A stretch of 64,000 bases of DNA. It comes from Orychophragmus violaceus (lineage: Eukaryota; Streptophyta; Magnoliopsida; Brassicales; Brassicaceae). Below are positions 46,040 to 58,900 of this stretch, in pieces (the stretch's first letter is position 1; the number at the start of each line of letters is the position of its first letter). The notes beneath the pieces were generated by a model that was given only the letters and a program-made list of their open reading frames with translations, was not told where the DNA came from and searched no databases. The position numbers and the translations under genes are program-made. The stretch is taken from contig CM058230.1 of NCBI GenBank assembly GCA_030180135.1, positions 102,477,503 to 102,541,502 on the forward strand, written 5' to 3'.

Positions 46040-47275
46040 ATTTACCAATCACACTACCATTGAAATAAGTCGTTCAAGTGTCGGTTTTTGTTGTTGATCT
46101 TCAACTGAAGATAAAGCAGAAGCTTCTTCCTTTCCCAATGTTGTCATATTTGATTTTAGGTCATGAAGTTTTGCTTCAGCAGATTCCAGTTTCATCAAGA
46201 TGTCAGGATTTCCTTGAGAATCTCTCGCCTTTGCTTGATGTCTTGCAACTTCTGTAGCCTGTTTAGATTTATCATGCTAGTGATAACAAATGGCTAGTCC
46301 TAGAAAGAGGAAAACATCCATATTTGTATGAAAGATAATCAAATTGCTTCATGGTATTATCTTTTGTGGTACCTGAGCTTCAGCTTCTTGGCGCATTATG
46401 TCATAACGTTGAGCAAGATGTCTAGCATCCTCCAATGGATCTCCGAAAACCATTGTTCGTAATGACTCAGCAACCTAAAAGTTTCAGGTTAAAATTCCAG
46501 ATTGAGATGTGATAGTCGTAGCTAAATTGCAATAAAGAAATAAGCATGAAGAAACTAATTGACTTTAAGGATCATTCATAGATAAATGATATAACACAAA
46601 AAAATCCAGATAAAGCAAAATATATCTTCCCACAAATGGCCGTCATTCCACTAACGATGGCAGGAAAGTAATTCTTTGTGTAGTTATATCACATGCAATT
46701 ATGCAAAAGATATGACTTGATATTTACTAAAGCTTAGCACTTTGACAAAAGATGAGAAAGACAAACATGTATACCAAGAGCCTTCAACATATTTCCACGC
46801 TCTTTCTCCATCTGTGCCAGAGCATGCCCATAGCTCAATGCAGCTCTAGTTAATAAGTTACCATTTGTACATGTGTTATTTGAACTATATTTCCTGCTAT
46901 CCTCAGACAGTTTCGTCCCCGAGAAACAATGAGCGCACAAAGCCAAGCTTGTGAGAGAATTCACGTCTATAACATACATAATAAGATTCCATGAATCAAC
47001 ACTCAAGGGTCAACAAATCACCTATTTCAACTTGTTTCGACCCCGTGACTATATAACCTTCCACACCACGAACATTGTCTCTTTGATAATGCTGAAAATG
47101 AAGAACGTATGAGTCCAAAGTAATAGCGAATAAAAATTCAAAATAGTCGATGGCTTTTAAAAAAACCTTGGCTTTTCTAGTTTCTGATGCTGATGGAGTT
47201 CTGCATCATCCGATAAGCCATAGCCATATCCTCCTCTTCCAAATTGCTCGAAGACAACCTTAAACATTCCACAAA
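46040..47275 (-). pseudogene. SH3P-type BAR-domain protein fragment
   Basis: Minus-strand exons spell out the central BAR region of SH3 domain-containing proteins (Arabidopsis SH3P1-3, which act in clathrin vesicle and autophagosome traffic): VVFEQFGRGGYGYG (about 47255-47167), HYQRDNVRGVEGYIVTGSKQ (about 47095-47020), TKLSEDSRKYSSNNTCTNGN through RAALSYGHALAQMEKERGN (about 46900-46770), VAESLRTMVFGDPLEDARHL (about 46475-46375) and QATEVARHQAKARDSQGNPD through LERLISM (about 46262-46045). The first coding exon, the end of exon 2 (the LYISTRAAK-type segment) and everything after LERLIS, including the SH3 domain, are missing. Junctions are out of phase after the exon 2 deletion. It is a truncated duplicate. 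Confidence 0.88.
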
Positions 47276-48075
47276 ACTATGTCAGTTTACTACTAACCTC
47301 AAAATCTAACAATAACGTGTGATCTTGATAGATTACTACAAAACCATCGCATTTGATGAGTCAAACCAAATAACAAAATTTTGCAGGTTGAAACTTTCCC
47401 AATCTCATCTCCAATCAAAGTATTTCATCACAATCAAACCGAATTCAAACCCAAAAAAAATAAGACACACTCAGATCCAAGTACTCATTAAGTCTCGATC
47501 CGAAAAAGGTAGCCCCTTCATCATCACATTATTGATTGATTCACCAGAAACCAACAAATCACTAAAAATAAAGAAAACAAAAAAAATCTGGGCAATATGA
47601 GAAACGGGATCTAAACAAACAGGCAAAATAAAGCGAGAAAAATTTGACTTGTTGTTGTCTCGTGACTTATTCCCTCAGCCTGCTGGCTGTTTTCTTATTG
47701 CATCCATTGTTCAATCTGAGCAACAACTCTTTGCAAAACTTTCCTTTATTCTTTCATCTTGTATCTTATTTCCACCTTCGATTTCCCTCCTCAGCGAAGA
47801 AGAGATTCGAAATCGTGAAGTGGCCTTGGGTCCCGAAGAAATTTATCTGCTTTCAACTTGTTTCTGTATTTTTTTTTCTTTCCTGCACGAAGAAATCAAA
47901 TCCCAAATAATAAAAGTGCACACAACATAATGTCCTCTCTATCTTGACGTTGATACCTAGTCAAGCACACAAATATGCTTTTGGAACCTGAAATCCCATT
48001 CAAATATCTAAGAGACCTATTCAAATCTCTAACTCTAAGACAACAAATACAGGTTTCAATGAAGGAATTGAGGAT
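47276..48075. other. No recognised gene
   Basis: Short frames on both strands show no family resemblance. This may be former upstream DNA of the SH3P fragment. It continues across copia-3 into 53365-53560. Confidence 0.5.
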
Positions 48076-48080
48076 GGAGA

Positions 48081-48280
48081 TATTAGTATAGTATAAGTAT
48101 TATTAGATCAAGTAACAAAAGTTTCCTTTAGCTGAATGTTACTTAGTATATAAACACTTGTATTCAATACTTTACACGGTTAAGAGAAATAAAAACTTTT
48201 TCACATAACAAACTTTTCTCTCAACTCTCTCTCTCTCTCTCTATCTTCGTCTCTTTCATCTGTATTTCGATTTCTTGATA
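48081..48280 (+). repeat. copia-3 5' LTR
   Basis: A 200-bp terminal repeat containing a plausible TATA-like stretch (TTAGTATATAAACAC) and a long pyrimidine CT run. Confidence 0.88.
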
Positions 48281-48560
48281 TGGTATCAGAGCTATCACGA
48301 TCAACAACATCATGAGTGTTTCTTCGATTGAGCTCTTCATCTTTCAATTTTTTCAATTCCTTCTTGTTTTCCTTCGATCGATTGTCCTCAAGGTTCTACG
48401 ATCTTTCTTTTCTCTTTTCGTTTTATTTCTCGAGCTCGATTCTCTTCGGATTTCCATTTTCTAGGTCTAATCTGGGTATCGAACACTTATCGTACCTTTC
48501 TCTCTGGATTCTTGAACGATTTGTCTCATTTCTTTGATTTCGACGCTGATTCTTGCTATA

Positions 48561-51500
48561 ATGGGTTCGATTGCGAACGATACTTTCTCGGATAATCACA
48601 ATATAGACCATTATGATAATCCGTACTATCTTCATAGTACCTATCACGCTGGCTTACAACTTGTAACAGATCGTCTCACATCTGGAGCAGATTTTCATAC
48701 TTAGCGAAGGTCAATTCGAATGGCGCTCAATGTTCACAACAAGTTGGGGTTTATCGATGGTACGATTCGAAAACCTTTAGCTACTGATAGAGATTCAGGT
48801 TCTTGGTCCCGTTGCAATTACATGGTGACAACATAGTTGATGAACTCGGTATCTAAGAAAATTGGAGGCAGTCTTCTCTTTATTAGTACAGTTGAAGATA
48901 TTTGGAACAATTTGATGACACGTTTTAAACAGGATGATGCTCCCCGTGTTTATGAAATTGAACAGCGGCTGAGAAAGATCCAACAAGGATCGATGGATGT
49001 GAGTACTTATTACACTGAGCTTATCACTTTATGGGAAGAGTATAATAATTACATTGAGCTGCCTATTTGTACATGTGCTCGTTGTGAATGTAATGCTGCA
49101 CAACTTTGGGAACGTATGCAACAGCGTAGCAGAGTAACCAAGTTTCTAATGGGATTGAATGGTTCGCATGAACACACGAGGCGACATATTCTCATGCTCA
49201 AGCCAATTCCAAACATTGAAGAAGCTTACAACATGGTAGCTCAAGATGAAAGGCAACGAGCAGTTAAGCCTGTAATCAAGACTGATAATGTGGCTTTTCA
49301 AGTGAGCAGCTCTTATGAAGAATCCTAATATGGTCAACATTCAGACCAACTTGAAATGGCTGCTGCTTATAATACATTTCACCCTCGTGGAAATAGACCA
49401 CTTTGCACTTATTGTGGACAACTCGGTCACACTGTTCACAAGTGTTACAAGGTCCATGGATATCCTCCTGGATTCAAGACCTCTTACTCTAACAATCCAA
49501 CATCTCGACCTCAGAACAACTACAACCAGCAGACTAGTTTTGCTCCTCGGGGTCAACATTCTTTCAATCCAAGGCCAGTTTTCAGACCACCAACTCAAGT
49601 GAATCCATCTCAGATGTCCGGAATACAGAATTACCGTGCAGTGGCAAATGTGTTTTCTGACGTATCTACTATTGCTCCAGCACCAACTCAAACTCAGGCT
49701 CCCACTACTCATTTTACACCTGCTCAGATTCAGACATTCTTACAACAGCTGAATGCTCATGTATAAGTTTCAGAGCCTGCAGTCCCTTGTTCTACCATTA
49801 CTACCCCAGGTGTCATGGATCCCCAATCTAGCTCGGGTATCACTTTTTCAATCTCTTCTAACCTTTGTTATAATAACCAGATCTTCACATTCCATCATCA
49901 ATGCTTATCTAGTCTTTCAACGTCTATTCCTCTTGGTTCTTGGATAATTGACAGTGGGGCAACCAGTCTTGTGTGTTCTGACCTCTCATTGTTTAAAGAA
50001 ACATTCTTAGTTTCAGATATCACAGTTTCTTTACCTAATGGCACTAGGCTCCCCATCACACATATAGGAAACATACATATTTCAGACTCATTAGTCCTTT
50101 ATGATGTTTTACGTGTGCCTGCATTCCATTTTAATTTGATTAGTGTCAGTTCTCTTCTGCGTGACAATGGTTGTTCTGCACATTTCTATCATGATACTTG
50201 TTTTATTCAGGATGTTTCTCATGCATTGACGATTGGAAAGGGTAGTCTTAAACATAATCTCTACATTCTTGATGCTTACAACTTCTCAACATCGTTTACT
50301 TCTTCTGCTTTATGTGGATCCTTGGCATACTCGCCTTGGACACCCTTCATATGTAGGTTCTGTCTGATTTATTGTCTATCCCTAAACATAGTCTTAAGTC
50401 GCATGATACTTTTCCTGTGTTTCATCTAGCTAAACAAAAGCGTATGTCGTTTCCTTTCAATAATCATGTTTCACAACATCCATTTGAACTTGTCCATTTA
50501 GATGTGTGGGGTCCTTTTATGAAGAGTCTGTTGAAGGGTATAGATATTTTCTTACCTTGGTTGATGATTGTACCAGAGTAACATGGGTTTACTTACTAAG
50601 GAATAAATGTGATGTTGCAGTTGTATTCCCTTTGTTTCTCCAGCTTATTAAGACTCAATACAATGCAACTGTTAAATCTATTAGAAGTGATAATGCCCCT
50701 GAATTGAAATTTGCTGATTTGATTAAAAGTCTAGGCATGTTTCACTACTTCTCTTGTGCTTACACACCCCAACAAAACTCCGTTGTTGAACGGAAACATC
50801 AACATCTGTTAAATGTTGCTCGAGCCTTGTTTTTCCAGTCGAATATTCCGTTAGCTTATTGGACCGATTGTATACTTACTGTTGTGTTCTTGATCAACCG
50901 GACTCCCTCACCATTGCTAGCTAACAAGACACCGTATGAGAAACTACTAAACAAGGTACCAGACTACTCACATCTAAAAATTTTTGGTTGTCTTTGTTAT
51001 GTGTCGACATTACTTAAAGATAGGATTAAGTTTACAGAACGAGCTCGACCTTGTGTGTTTTTAGGATATCCTTTAGGATATAAGGGATATAAAGTCCTTG
51101 ACTTAGACAATCATACTATACATATATCTCGTAATATCCTCTTTCATGAGCATATATTTCCGTTTTCATCACCATTACAACATATCCCTGATTTTTTCTT
51201 GCATACTATTCTTCCATCTTTTACACCATATCTTGCTGACACAGTTCCTACTCATCCCTTAGCTCGTTCATTTGCATCCGCATCATCTAATCATTCATCT
51301 GCATCCACATCATCTAGTCATCCATTATCCTCTAATCCATCACCTGATCATCCTAGTGCTATTCCATCCATTGAGAATGCGAATTCTCCAGCTGATTGGA
51401 TGTCTTTGAACAATAAGAGACCAAAACGTCAGACAAAAGCTCCACGTTATTTGTCTGATTACCATTATGCTCTCCTTGAAACACTTCCTTCTCTCCCTAC

Positions 51501-53151
51501 CAACCACACCACCCTATACCCCATTTGTTCTGTTCTTTCCTACACCAAGTTTTCTTTACCATATTGCACCTATATCCTTTCCATTCTCATGAAACCGAAC
51601 CCAAAACATTCAAACAAGCTATGGCATCTGAAAAGTGGACAATGGCTGTGAATGAGGAACTACAGGCTATGGAACAGAACAAGACTTTCAGCTTCACTTC
51701 CTTACCTCCAGGAAAGAATCTAGTTGGCTGTAAGTGGGTGTTTACAATAAAATACAAGTCTGATGGTACTGTTGAACGCTACAAATAGAGATTGGTCGCA
51801 AAAGGATACACACAACAGGAAGGTGTGGATTTTAATGAGACTTTCTCCCATGTTGCAAAACTCACCAGTGTCAAACTGTTGGTAGGATTGGCTGCTTCTG
51901 AAGGATGGACATTAACACAGATGGATGTGTCTAATGCTTTTCTTCACAGTGATCTTGAGGAGGAGATCTATATGAGCTTACCACAAGGCTGGCATTCCTG
52001 ACTCTTTACCTCCTAATGCGGTTTGCAGATTACATAAGAGTCTCTATGGCCTGAAACAAGCAGTTAGACAGTGAAATCAAACATTTACCAATGTTCTTCT
52101 CAAAGCTGGATTTGATCAATATAAATCAGATACTTCACTTTTCATTAAGGCTACATATACCAGCTTTATGGCAGTTTTGGTATACGTGGATGATGTTGCA
52201 ATTGCTAGCAACAACAATGATGATTTGATTGCACTCAAGAAAACACTGTCTACTGCTTTCAAGATCAAGGACTTAGGTCCACTACGGTTCTTTTTGGGAT
52301 TAGAGATTGCACGCTCCAAACAGGGTATCTCTGTTTGTCAGAGAAAATATACCTTGGATCTTTTACAAGACATAGGGCTTCTTGCTTGTAAACCTAGCTC
52401 AGTTCCCATGGATCCATATGTTCCTTTGAGTCTGGAGAAAGGGTAACCATTGGAGTCTGCAACTCCATACCGAGAACTCATTGGCAGGCTTCTTTACTTA
52501 ACTATCACTCGCCCCGATATCACGTTTGTTGTGCACAAGTTAAGCCAGTTTCTACATGCACCAACTGACTTACACCTTCAAGCCGCCCATCGAGTCTTGA
52601 AGTACTTGAAGTCTGATCCAGGCCTTAGTCTGTTTTACTCAGCTGAAAATGATATATGCATCAACGCATTTGCCAATGCTGACTGGTCCTCTTGTACAGA
52701 TTCACGCAAATCTACTTCTGGTTTTTGTGTTTATCTAGGGAATTCCCTAATTTGCTGGAAATCACAAAAGCAAAAGGTCGTGAGCCGTAGTAGTACAGAG
52801 GCTGAGTATCGGAGTCTTGCAGATGTTACTCGTGAAATCTTATGGATGCAGAAGTTGCTCTGTGACTTCAAGGTTAAGGTTGTGACAACAGCCAAGCTGT
52901 TTTGCGATAACAAATCAACTATATACATTGCTTCCAATCCGGTCTTCCACGAGCGCACAAAGCATGTTGAGATAGACTGTCACACTGTCAGAAATCAAAT
53001 CAAGAGTAGCAACTTGAGTGCGATACATGTTGCCAGTGAGAATCAGCTGGAGGATATCCTGACTAAGCCATTACAGCCTAGTCCTTTCAAAGCTCTTCTC
53101 AAGCGGATGTCACTTACAATCCTATTCAATCCTTCACCGGGTTCAGATTGA
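48561..53151 (+). pseudogene. copia-3 gag-pol, multiple stops and frameshifts
   Basis: The frame starts at MGSIANDTFSDNHN (48561). Gag has the UBN2-type region and a CCHC knuckle (CTYCGQLGHTVHKC near 49410). Protease is recognisable by WIIDSGATSLVCSD, integrase by SIRSDNAPELKFADL and YTPQQNSVVERKHQ, RT by LVAKGYTQQEGVDF and VLVYVDDVAIASN, RNase H by NADWSSCTDSRKS and SSTEAEYRSL. Damage includes TAG at 48702 and 48834 (both where Trp is expected), stops near 49326 and 51786, a TGA for Trp near 52072, and frameshifts near 50350 and 51985. It cannot make a functional polyprotein. Confidence 0.92.
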
Positions 53152-53167
53152 ATGGCTTGTGGGGGTG

Positions 53168-53359
53168 TATTAGTATAGTATAAGTATTATTAGATCAAGT
53201 AACAAAAGTTTCCTTTAGCTGAATGTTACTTAGTATATAAACACTTGTATTCAATACTTTACACGGTTAAGAGAAATAAAAACTTTTTCTTGTAACAAAA
53301 TTTTCTCTCAACTCTCTCTCTATCTTCGTCTCTTTCATCTGTATTTCGAGTTCTTGATA
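53168..53359 (+). repeat. copia-3 3' LTR
   Basis: The 192-bp partner of 48081-48280. The duplication GGAGA follows directly. Confidence 0.88.
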
Positions 53360-53563
53360 GGAGATAGAGAAATACAATGTTTCCATTGATGAGAATGAAT
53401 CCAACCATAGTAAATCAAACACCCGAAAAACGTTTTGAAATAATGCCGGATTCTCCTTTTCTGTGTATAAAATTAGGGTTTCATGGTAGATGAACCCAAG
53501 GAAAAAATCAATGAAACAAAAGCGCTATATTTTAGTAGAAAGAGATAAAGCTTTCGGAGAAGA

Positions 53564-53741
53564 CTGGGTATTAATTAGGATTTATTTACAAAACTTTTGT
53601 ATTTTTTTTTAAAGACTGTTTGTACCCTTAATGAAATAAAATAAAATAAAATAAAAGAAATCAATGGCATTCTTTGTAAATAAATTGAAAAAACAATATT
53701 CTCTATTTTGTATTTTTGCTTTAATATTATAAAAAATGTTC

Positions 53742-53787
<46 letters not shown>

Positions 53788-54392
53788 TTTTATCAAATAA
53801 TCGAAATATTAAAAATAATTAGATTGAAGAGGGACAAAATAAAATTTTATATGTGTATTTTTATTTTCATTATAAATCTACAAACATTATCTCATATTAA
53901 AAGAAAAAAATAATAAAAAATCTTTAAACAATAATTTTTAGGGTTTTAAATGTAAATATTATAAAATATAGAGTTGTCAAAATGGATAAGTTGTCAAAAC
54001 TGATAGGTTGTTTATATACTATCCGTGTCCAAACATTTTTTTTTATAAAGGGCTTTCATTTAATTGAAAATAAAGATTACAACAAAATGAGAAAAGAACG
54101 AACTAGTGTTTATTTACGATATATATATAATTTTAAATAAAAATAAAAATAATTGTAATTTATTTTGTTGCTATTAATTTTATTTAAGAATAAAATATAA
54201 AATGTTTTAATAAGATATTAAATATAATAATGTTCGTATATATATATATATATATAAATAATTACATATAGTTTGATATAGATTTTTGTAATATTATTGT
54301 TGTTAAATTTTATTGATAATTGTTTAATTTTTTGAAAATTTATTTGTTAATATAGTTTGTGCTCGCACCATGGTGCGAGCGAATCATACTAG
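53564..54392 (+). mobile_element. Second small non-autonomous Helitron
   Basis: The 3' end is clear: a perfect 20-bp palindrome with arms GCTCGCACCA / TGGTGCGAGC at 54361-54380, eight bases, then CTAG (54389-54392) followed by T. The AT-rich body from about 54150 on matches the reversed body of the first Helitron at 14238-14540. The 5' end is placed near TATTAATTAGG (about 53570), which aligns with the 5' end of the first copy, but the leading TC is not intact. No coding capacity. Confidence 0.72.
53742..53780. repeat. (TA)n microsatellite
   Basis: A TA run of about 18 units inside the second Helitron. A shorter TA run is at about 54237-54256. Confidence 0.9.
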
Positions 54393-54599
54393 TTGCCTAT
54401 AATTGACATACATGTTTAATAGACATTGTCGTTAATGACGGTTACTATTTATCTTCACAAAATGGTTAATATTGGATATATTAATATGAACAATCCATTT
54501 GACAATTCTAGCAGGATGAAACTGCATGAGTTCAATTGTTTGACGAACTCTCACATTCGCCCTGAAAAACCTCCTAGACACGAGAATCGAGGTACAACC

Positions 54600-56015
54600 G
54601 CCCAAAAATTTGTGGTTGCTTTGTGGCCTCCCCGGTCGCCGGAGCTCTTTGTCGGTATCTGGGAGGGCTAGTCCGGTGTTTTAAACGGCCTAAAGTAGTG
54701 TCACCTGCTCTGCTTCTCCTCTCCATGGACGGCGGCGAAGATGCAGTTCAAGCCTCCGGTGGTTTTGTCTATGGTGGGTTTCGACGAGAGTGGTGGAGGA
54801 TGTCTCTGGCTCTCGTTCTCCGGTGTGGTTTGGTGGTTTTTATATGGTTGTTCCTCCGGATTACAGATCGGTTTCTCTGGTTGTGGGTGCGTCGTCTTCC
54901 TTCGGGTGTGGCTTTACGGTTGGTCTCGGGTGGAGGTCTATTCCGGTTGGTCTCTCGTGCGAGGTTTGACGGCATCATAGTTCTGCTCTTAGTTCGTGGT
55001 CGGGTTTTGTAGTTAGGCTTGCTGGTTAGTACATATTAGCCAGTTGTTTATTTGGTGGTGGTTTTTTTTTGCTTTTTTGTCTTAAGTTTTCGATGGAGTC
55101 TGAGTGTTTAGGGTGTGGTGCCTGGTTATGGTTAGATCAGTGGTTCTTGGGGTTAGGTTGGCTCGATTTGCAACGGTTTAGGCGATGATGTGTTTCATGT
55201 GCGCCGACTTTCTTTGTCGATCTGCCCTTCCCCGTTGTAGTGACCTCGCGTTTGTTTCTGCGACTGGCTGCTTCTCTTTGGTGGATTGAGTTTCTTTGTT
55301 TGAAGTTGGTCCGAGGTTGGCTTTGGGGTCCGTTGTCTGGATGTGGTCTTGTTGCAGTTGCATCTACATGCTTCCTTCTGCTCTTCCTTGGTGCAGAGGT
55401 TGTTTCTTCGCGACGCAGTGGATTCGTCTTTCAGGTCTTCTCTTACGAGGAGGTTACCGGTCTTTTGTCGGTAAATAGCATGGTCCGGTGTGCGAGTGTC
55501 CGCGTGTAAGAGTTGGAGGTCTTAGTCTTCGGTTTCCCCTTCCGAAGTTCAAGGTTTTGCCTTGTGCCCGGTTCAGTTTCGGCGTCGTCTCTTTGGTGTA
55601 TCGAGAGTGGTTTGTTTTTGCCATGATGTGTCTTGGTTCTTTGGTGTCTTTGCACGGTTTTGGTCTGGTTGGGTTCGTGGTCTCTCTTCCTGTGTGTTGG
55701 TGCGACTGGTTCTCTTGTATCTCAGGCTTCTTCGTCATCAACCGGTTTCTATGGGAGCATTGGTGAGCTCGTCTTTGAGCATCAGTTCAGTTTGGTTGTT
55801 AGAATATTGTGTTTCTCCATTCACATGCATAGTTCTAGTTCTTGTTTTATTGTTCTAAGTTGTTTTTAGTTGCATGTTTGTGGGTTTATGACCGCGGAAG
55901 AAATGTATTTTTACCGCCTCTGTTTCCCGGTATCTTTTCGGGTTTAGATTCTATTTCATCCGGCACAGTTGTATTTTACCTAAGCTGTTTAATATAATCT
56001 ACCAAACGAAAAAAG
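54600..56015 (+). mobile_element. Second non-coding poly(A) retroposon
   Basis: A G/T-rich stretch without coding capacity ends with TAATATAATCTACCAAACG followed by an A-rich tail near 56009-56015. This matches the style and 3' end of the reversed retroposon at 5963-14224. Overlapping open frames on both strands come from its low AT content and lack motifs. A short match (AACCGC) flanks both sides, which is too weak to fix limits. CAX5 downstream homology begins right after it, at about 56030. Confidence 0.5.
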
Positions 56016-56388
56016 AAACCGCACCAGTTTCGGGAATCTCGCTCACAGTAGTGTTTGAGTTTGCCTTAGCCAAAATTAGTTTGCACCTTGTTTTTAACCA
56101 TGAAAATTTTGTATGGATACTAAATTCAACACATTTATCGCCCATGAAATTGTCTAAGTAAATAAGTTATTAAAATAATAACAGAAAAAGGATTACACTT
56201 TCTAATTTTCCCCCATAATTATCATCGTAATTGTACAAAAAACTGTAGCCCTAGTCCCCAAAGAAAAGCACACAAAGGGGCAGCAAAAACGTAAAATGGG
56301 GGCAATTTTCAAAATGTTGAAACAACTCCAGAATCTCAAATGTACATGTAATATCGTGCGAACCTGATGAGATCTTCAGGATTTTTGT

Positions 56389-58900
56389 TTATATATCATC
56401 TGTCAAGAAACAAGAACACAAAAAAAAACACACATTTCAAGACACTATTATCATATATACAAGAAAAATAGCTGCTTCAACACTAACCTTGGTGAGGATC
56501 TTCATGTACAAAGAAACTTGCAGCCACAATCAAATAACAAAGAATGAGCATCAATCCTTTGAAGTAATTCGATGTCCCTTCCTGCATCACAACAAACACA
56601 GCTTCATTGAGATAGCCATATCAAAGTTGGTTTCGTACACACAGATTCAACAGGCCCACCTGGATAAAGAAAGCTACAACAATAACAGTTATGAACAGTG
56701 TAGCCGTCTCAAAGAGCTGGAAATTTAGGTCCATTTGTTCACCCATCATCCATCCGATCACCACACAGAAAGGAACCTAAATCCAATCCAGGCAAGAGTG
56801 GAAACTATATATTATCAATTCTGTCACAGAATGTTCAATACTAGACCCCGGTTCGCATTTCTTTCTTATACATACCGCAAACATGGAAATCTGGATTGAG
56901 GATCCAATAGCCACTCCCAAAGACAGATCCTGTAGAGGAGAATATAATCATATATAGAGAACCTAAAGAAGAGAGACCAATTACATCAGAATGCAAGAGA
57001 CTTGTCTGCATGCGTACCAGCTTGTCTTTCATGGCGAACATAATAGCACCTGCATGCTCGGCTGCATTCCCTACTATAGGAAGCAAGATGACACTGATAA
57101 AAGATATTGGTATCTTCCACGAGACCGATGCACCCTGTCATAGATTGAAAAACAAAAACAGGAAACCATAAGCCAAACTAGTTAACTCGCATTGCAAAAG
57201 TTGTCGTAATCATTGGTTTCTAGTCAGTCTTTGACAAGAACCTTCTCCAGAGAAGACTGGCTCAGTTGATGGTCTCGGGCATATGATTAGGAATACTACA
57301 AGGATCTAAAACATATTCCAATTTATGTCTTGCATCGGTTGAGTTTTTACCATAAGCCAAACTAGTATACTCACGATATAATGTTGTACAGATCATATAT
57401 CATAAACAGGTCAAGTAAATACTGTAAGATCTTCATAAGAAACACGCACAGAAAAAAACAGAGACTTATTTACCTCTATGGCATCGACAAGATAGCCGGA
57501 AAGAAGAGAGACCCAAGCTGTCAAGATTGAAAGCCAGATGATAGCTTCCCACTTGGAGATCTCAGGATCTTCATCATCGTCCGAAGTTTCTTCGTTCTGG
57601 TTCATATCCTATCAATTACAACGTTTACCAAACAGCAGATTTAAGTCCATAAAACTCTAAAAAGAAAGATTCGAATGATGAAACTTATAAAAAACAATGT
57701 TATAATTGTAGTTATCTTCATCATCGCTTCCAGGCTTCTGTAAGAGAAAACAAAAGGACAAAGACAACAAACCTCGGTGAGAGGGGTATAAGAACTGGGC
57801 TGGCTCTTAAGCTGGAAAAAAAGGTAAGCCGCATATGCCACGAGCATTATGCAACTACTGAACCTTGAGAGAGCAAGCTCTGACGAACCAGCATGAACCT
57901 CGCTATGCGTGTAATGCAGAACAGCGGGGAAGAGTAGCCCCATAACAGCCATCAAAAGCAATCCTGAATTCACAACTGCATTCCCCTGTATTGCCGAAAT
58001 CAATAAGCTCAGAAACATGGTAAAGATTACCAAGAACAAAACAGGAAAAAAAGAGAATGTCAAGGGAATGATATGTGTACTTTGTCAAAGACTTGCTCTT
58101 TATGGGAAAATACAAGGCCGCCACAGAAAAAGGCGCAGCCAAGTACAAGTAACATGTTAGACAGAATCGAGCCAAGCAGCGTCAGTTGTACAACGCGTAT
58201 CATTCCATTTTTAAGAGCGAAAATTGATATGATCAGCTCTGTAACGTTTCCAAATGTAGCATTAAGGAGGCCTCCAACTGTGAAAAATTGTCTAGCTCAT
58301 CAGAAAACAATATCAGGAGGGAAATGGATCCTGAAAACGAACTGTGTATACAGAGGAAACCAAGTCATACCAGTTGGACCTGTGTAACAAGCCAATTGCC
58401 TGTTACAAAAATAAAGAGGTACTTGTTATGCATAAGTCTTGGCTAAGAGAATGATAATAATGTAACTTAAGAGTTGCAACTACGAGCGACGGTTTACTCT
58501 GTGGCATATCCGAGACGTTCAGCCAATGGTGTAATTCCGATTAAGCTCAGTAAGAAGACCCATCCCTGAGCCACAGCAAGAATCATTTCTTGGGTCATAA
58601 CAAGCAGTAACGAAACTGCAAACTTGAGTAGCTTAAACAACAATCGCTCACCTTATTATCTGTCAAGTAGTGTAGTAGGATTGCTAGAGGACCGAAAGGC
58701 AACAATAGGTTGAGTTTATTGGACAAAATCACAATCTTGAAGCTCTGGAGCACGCTGTTCTTAGGTGCTTTAGCTGAGTGGTCTCGGGAACTTGCAGAAG
58801 GTGATCCTCCTTGCTCCATCAAAGAAGCAGCTTTAGTTTGTGGGGAATCTGTTTCTCGTCTGAAAAGGCTTTTGTGCTCAACTTCATTGACCAAACCCAT
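56389..58900 (-). CDS. CAX5: CAX5-like vacuolar cation/H+ exchanger
   Basis: Eleven exons (58652-58900, 58498-58565, 58371-58399, 58081-58277, 57773-57985, 57474-57608, 57018-57134, 56876-56929, 56660-56776, 56488-56581, 56389-56399) join in frame to 427 aa, with every junction GT-AG. The protein starts MGLVNEVEHKSLFRRETDSP and ends HEDPHQDDI. CAX proteins move Ca2+, Mn2+ and other cations into the vacuole in exchange for H+. The exchanger repeats are GNVTELIISIFALKNG and GNAAEHAGAIMFAMKDK, with an acidic loop EETSDDDEDPE between halves and about eleven hydrophobic segments. The N-terminal 35 or so residues match the autoinhibitory tail of the family. An acceptor immediately before the ATG indicates an intron in the 5' leader. 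It matches Arabidopsis CAX5 from memory; CAX2 is the nearest alternative. Confidence 0.93.

Larger units (their letters stand above)
48076..53364 (+). mobile_element. copia-3: decayed Ty1/copia element with TA...TA LTR ends
   Basis: Short LTRs at 48081-48280 (200 bp) and 53168-53359 (192 bp) start TATTAGTATAG and end TTGATA rather than TG...CA. The 5-bp duplication GGAGA lies directly outside both (48076-48080 and 53360-53364). The primer site TGGTATCAGAGC starts at 48281, immediately after the LTR, and a purine-rich tract (GTGGGGGTG) precedes the 3' LTR. LTR differences include a variable CT run and changes around TTTTTC(A/T). Confidence 0.9.

Noticed and set aside
54623..55869. Several open frames of 80-130 codons in both directions
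   Set aside because: By-products of a G/T-rich non-coding retroposon; no motif, no splice structure, and frames overlap on opposite strands.
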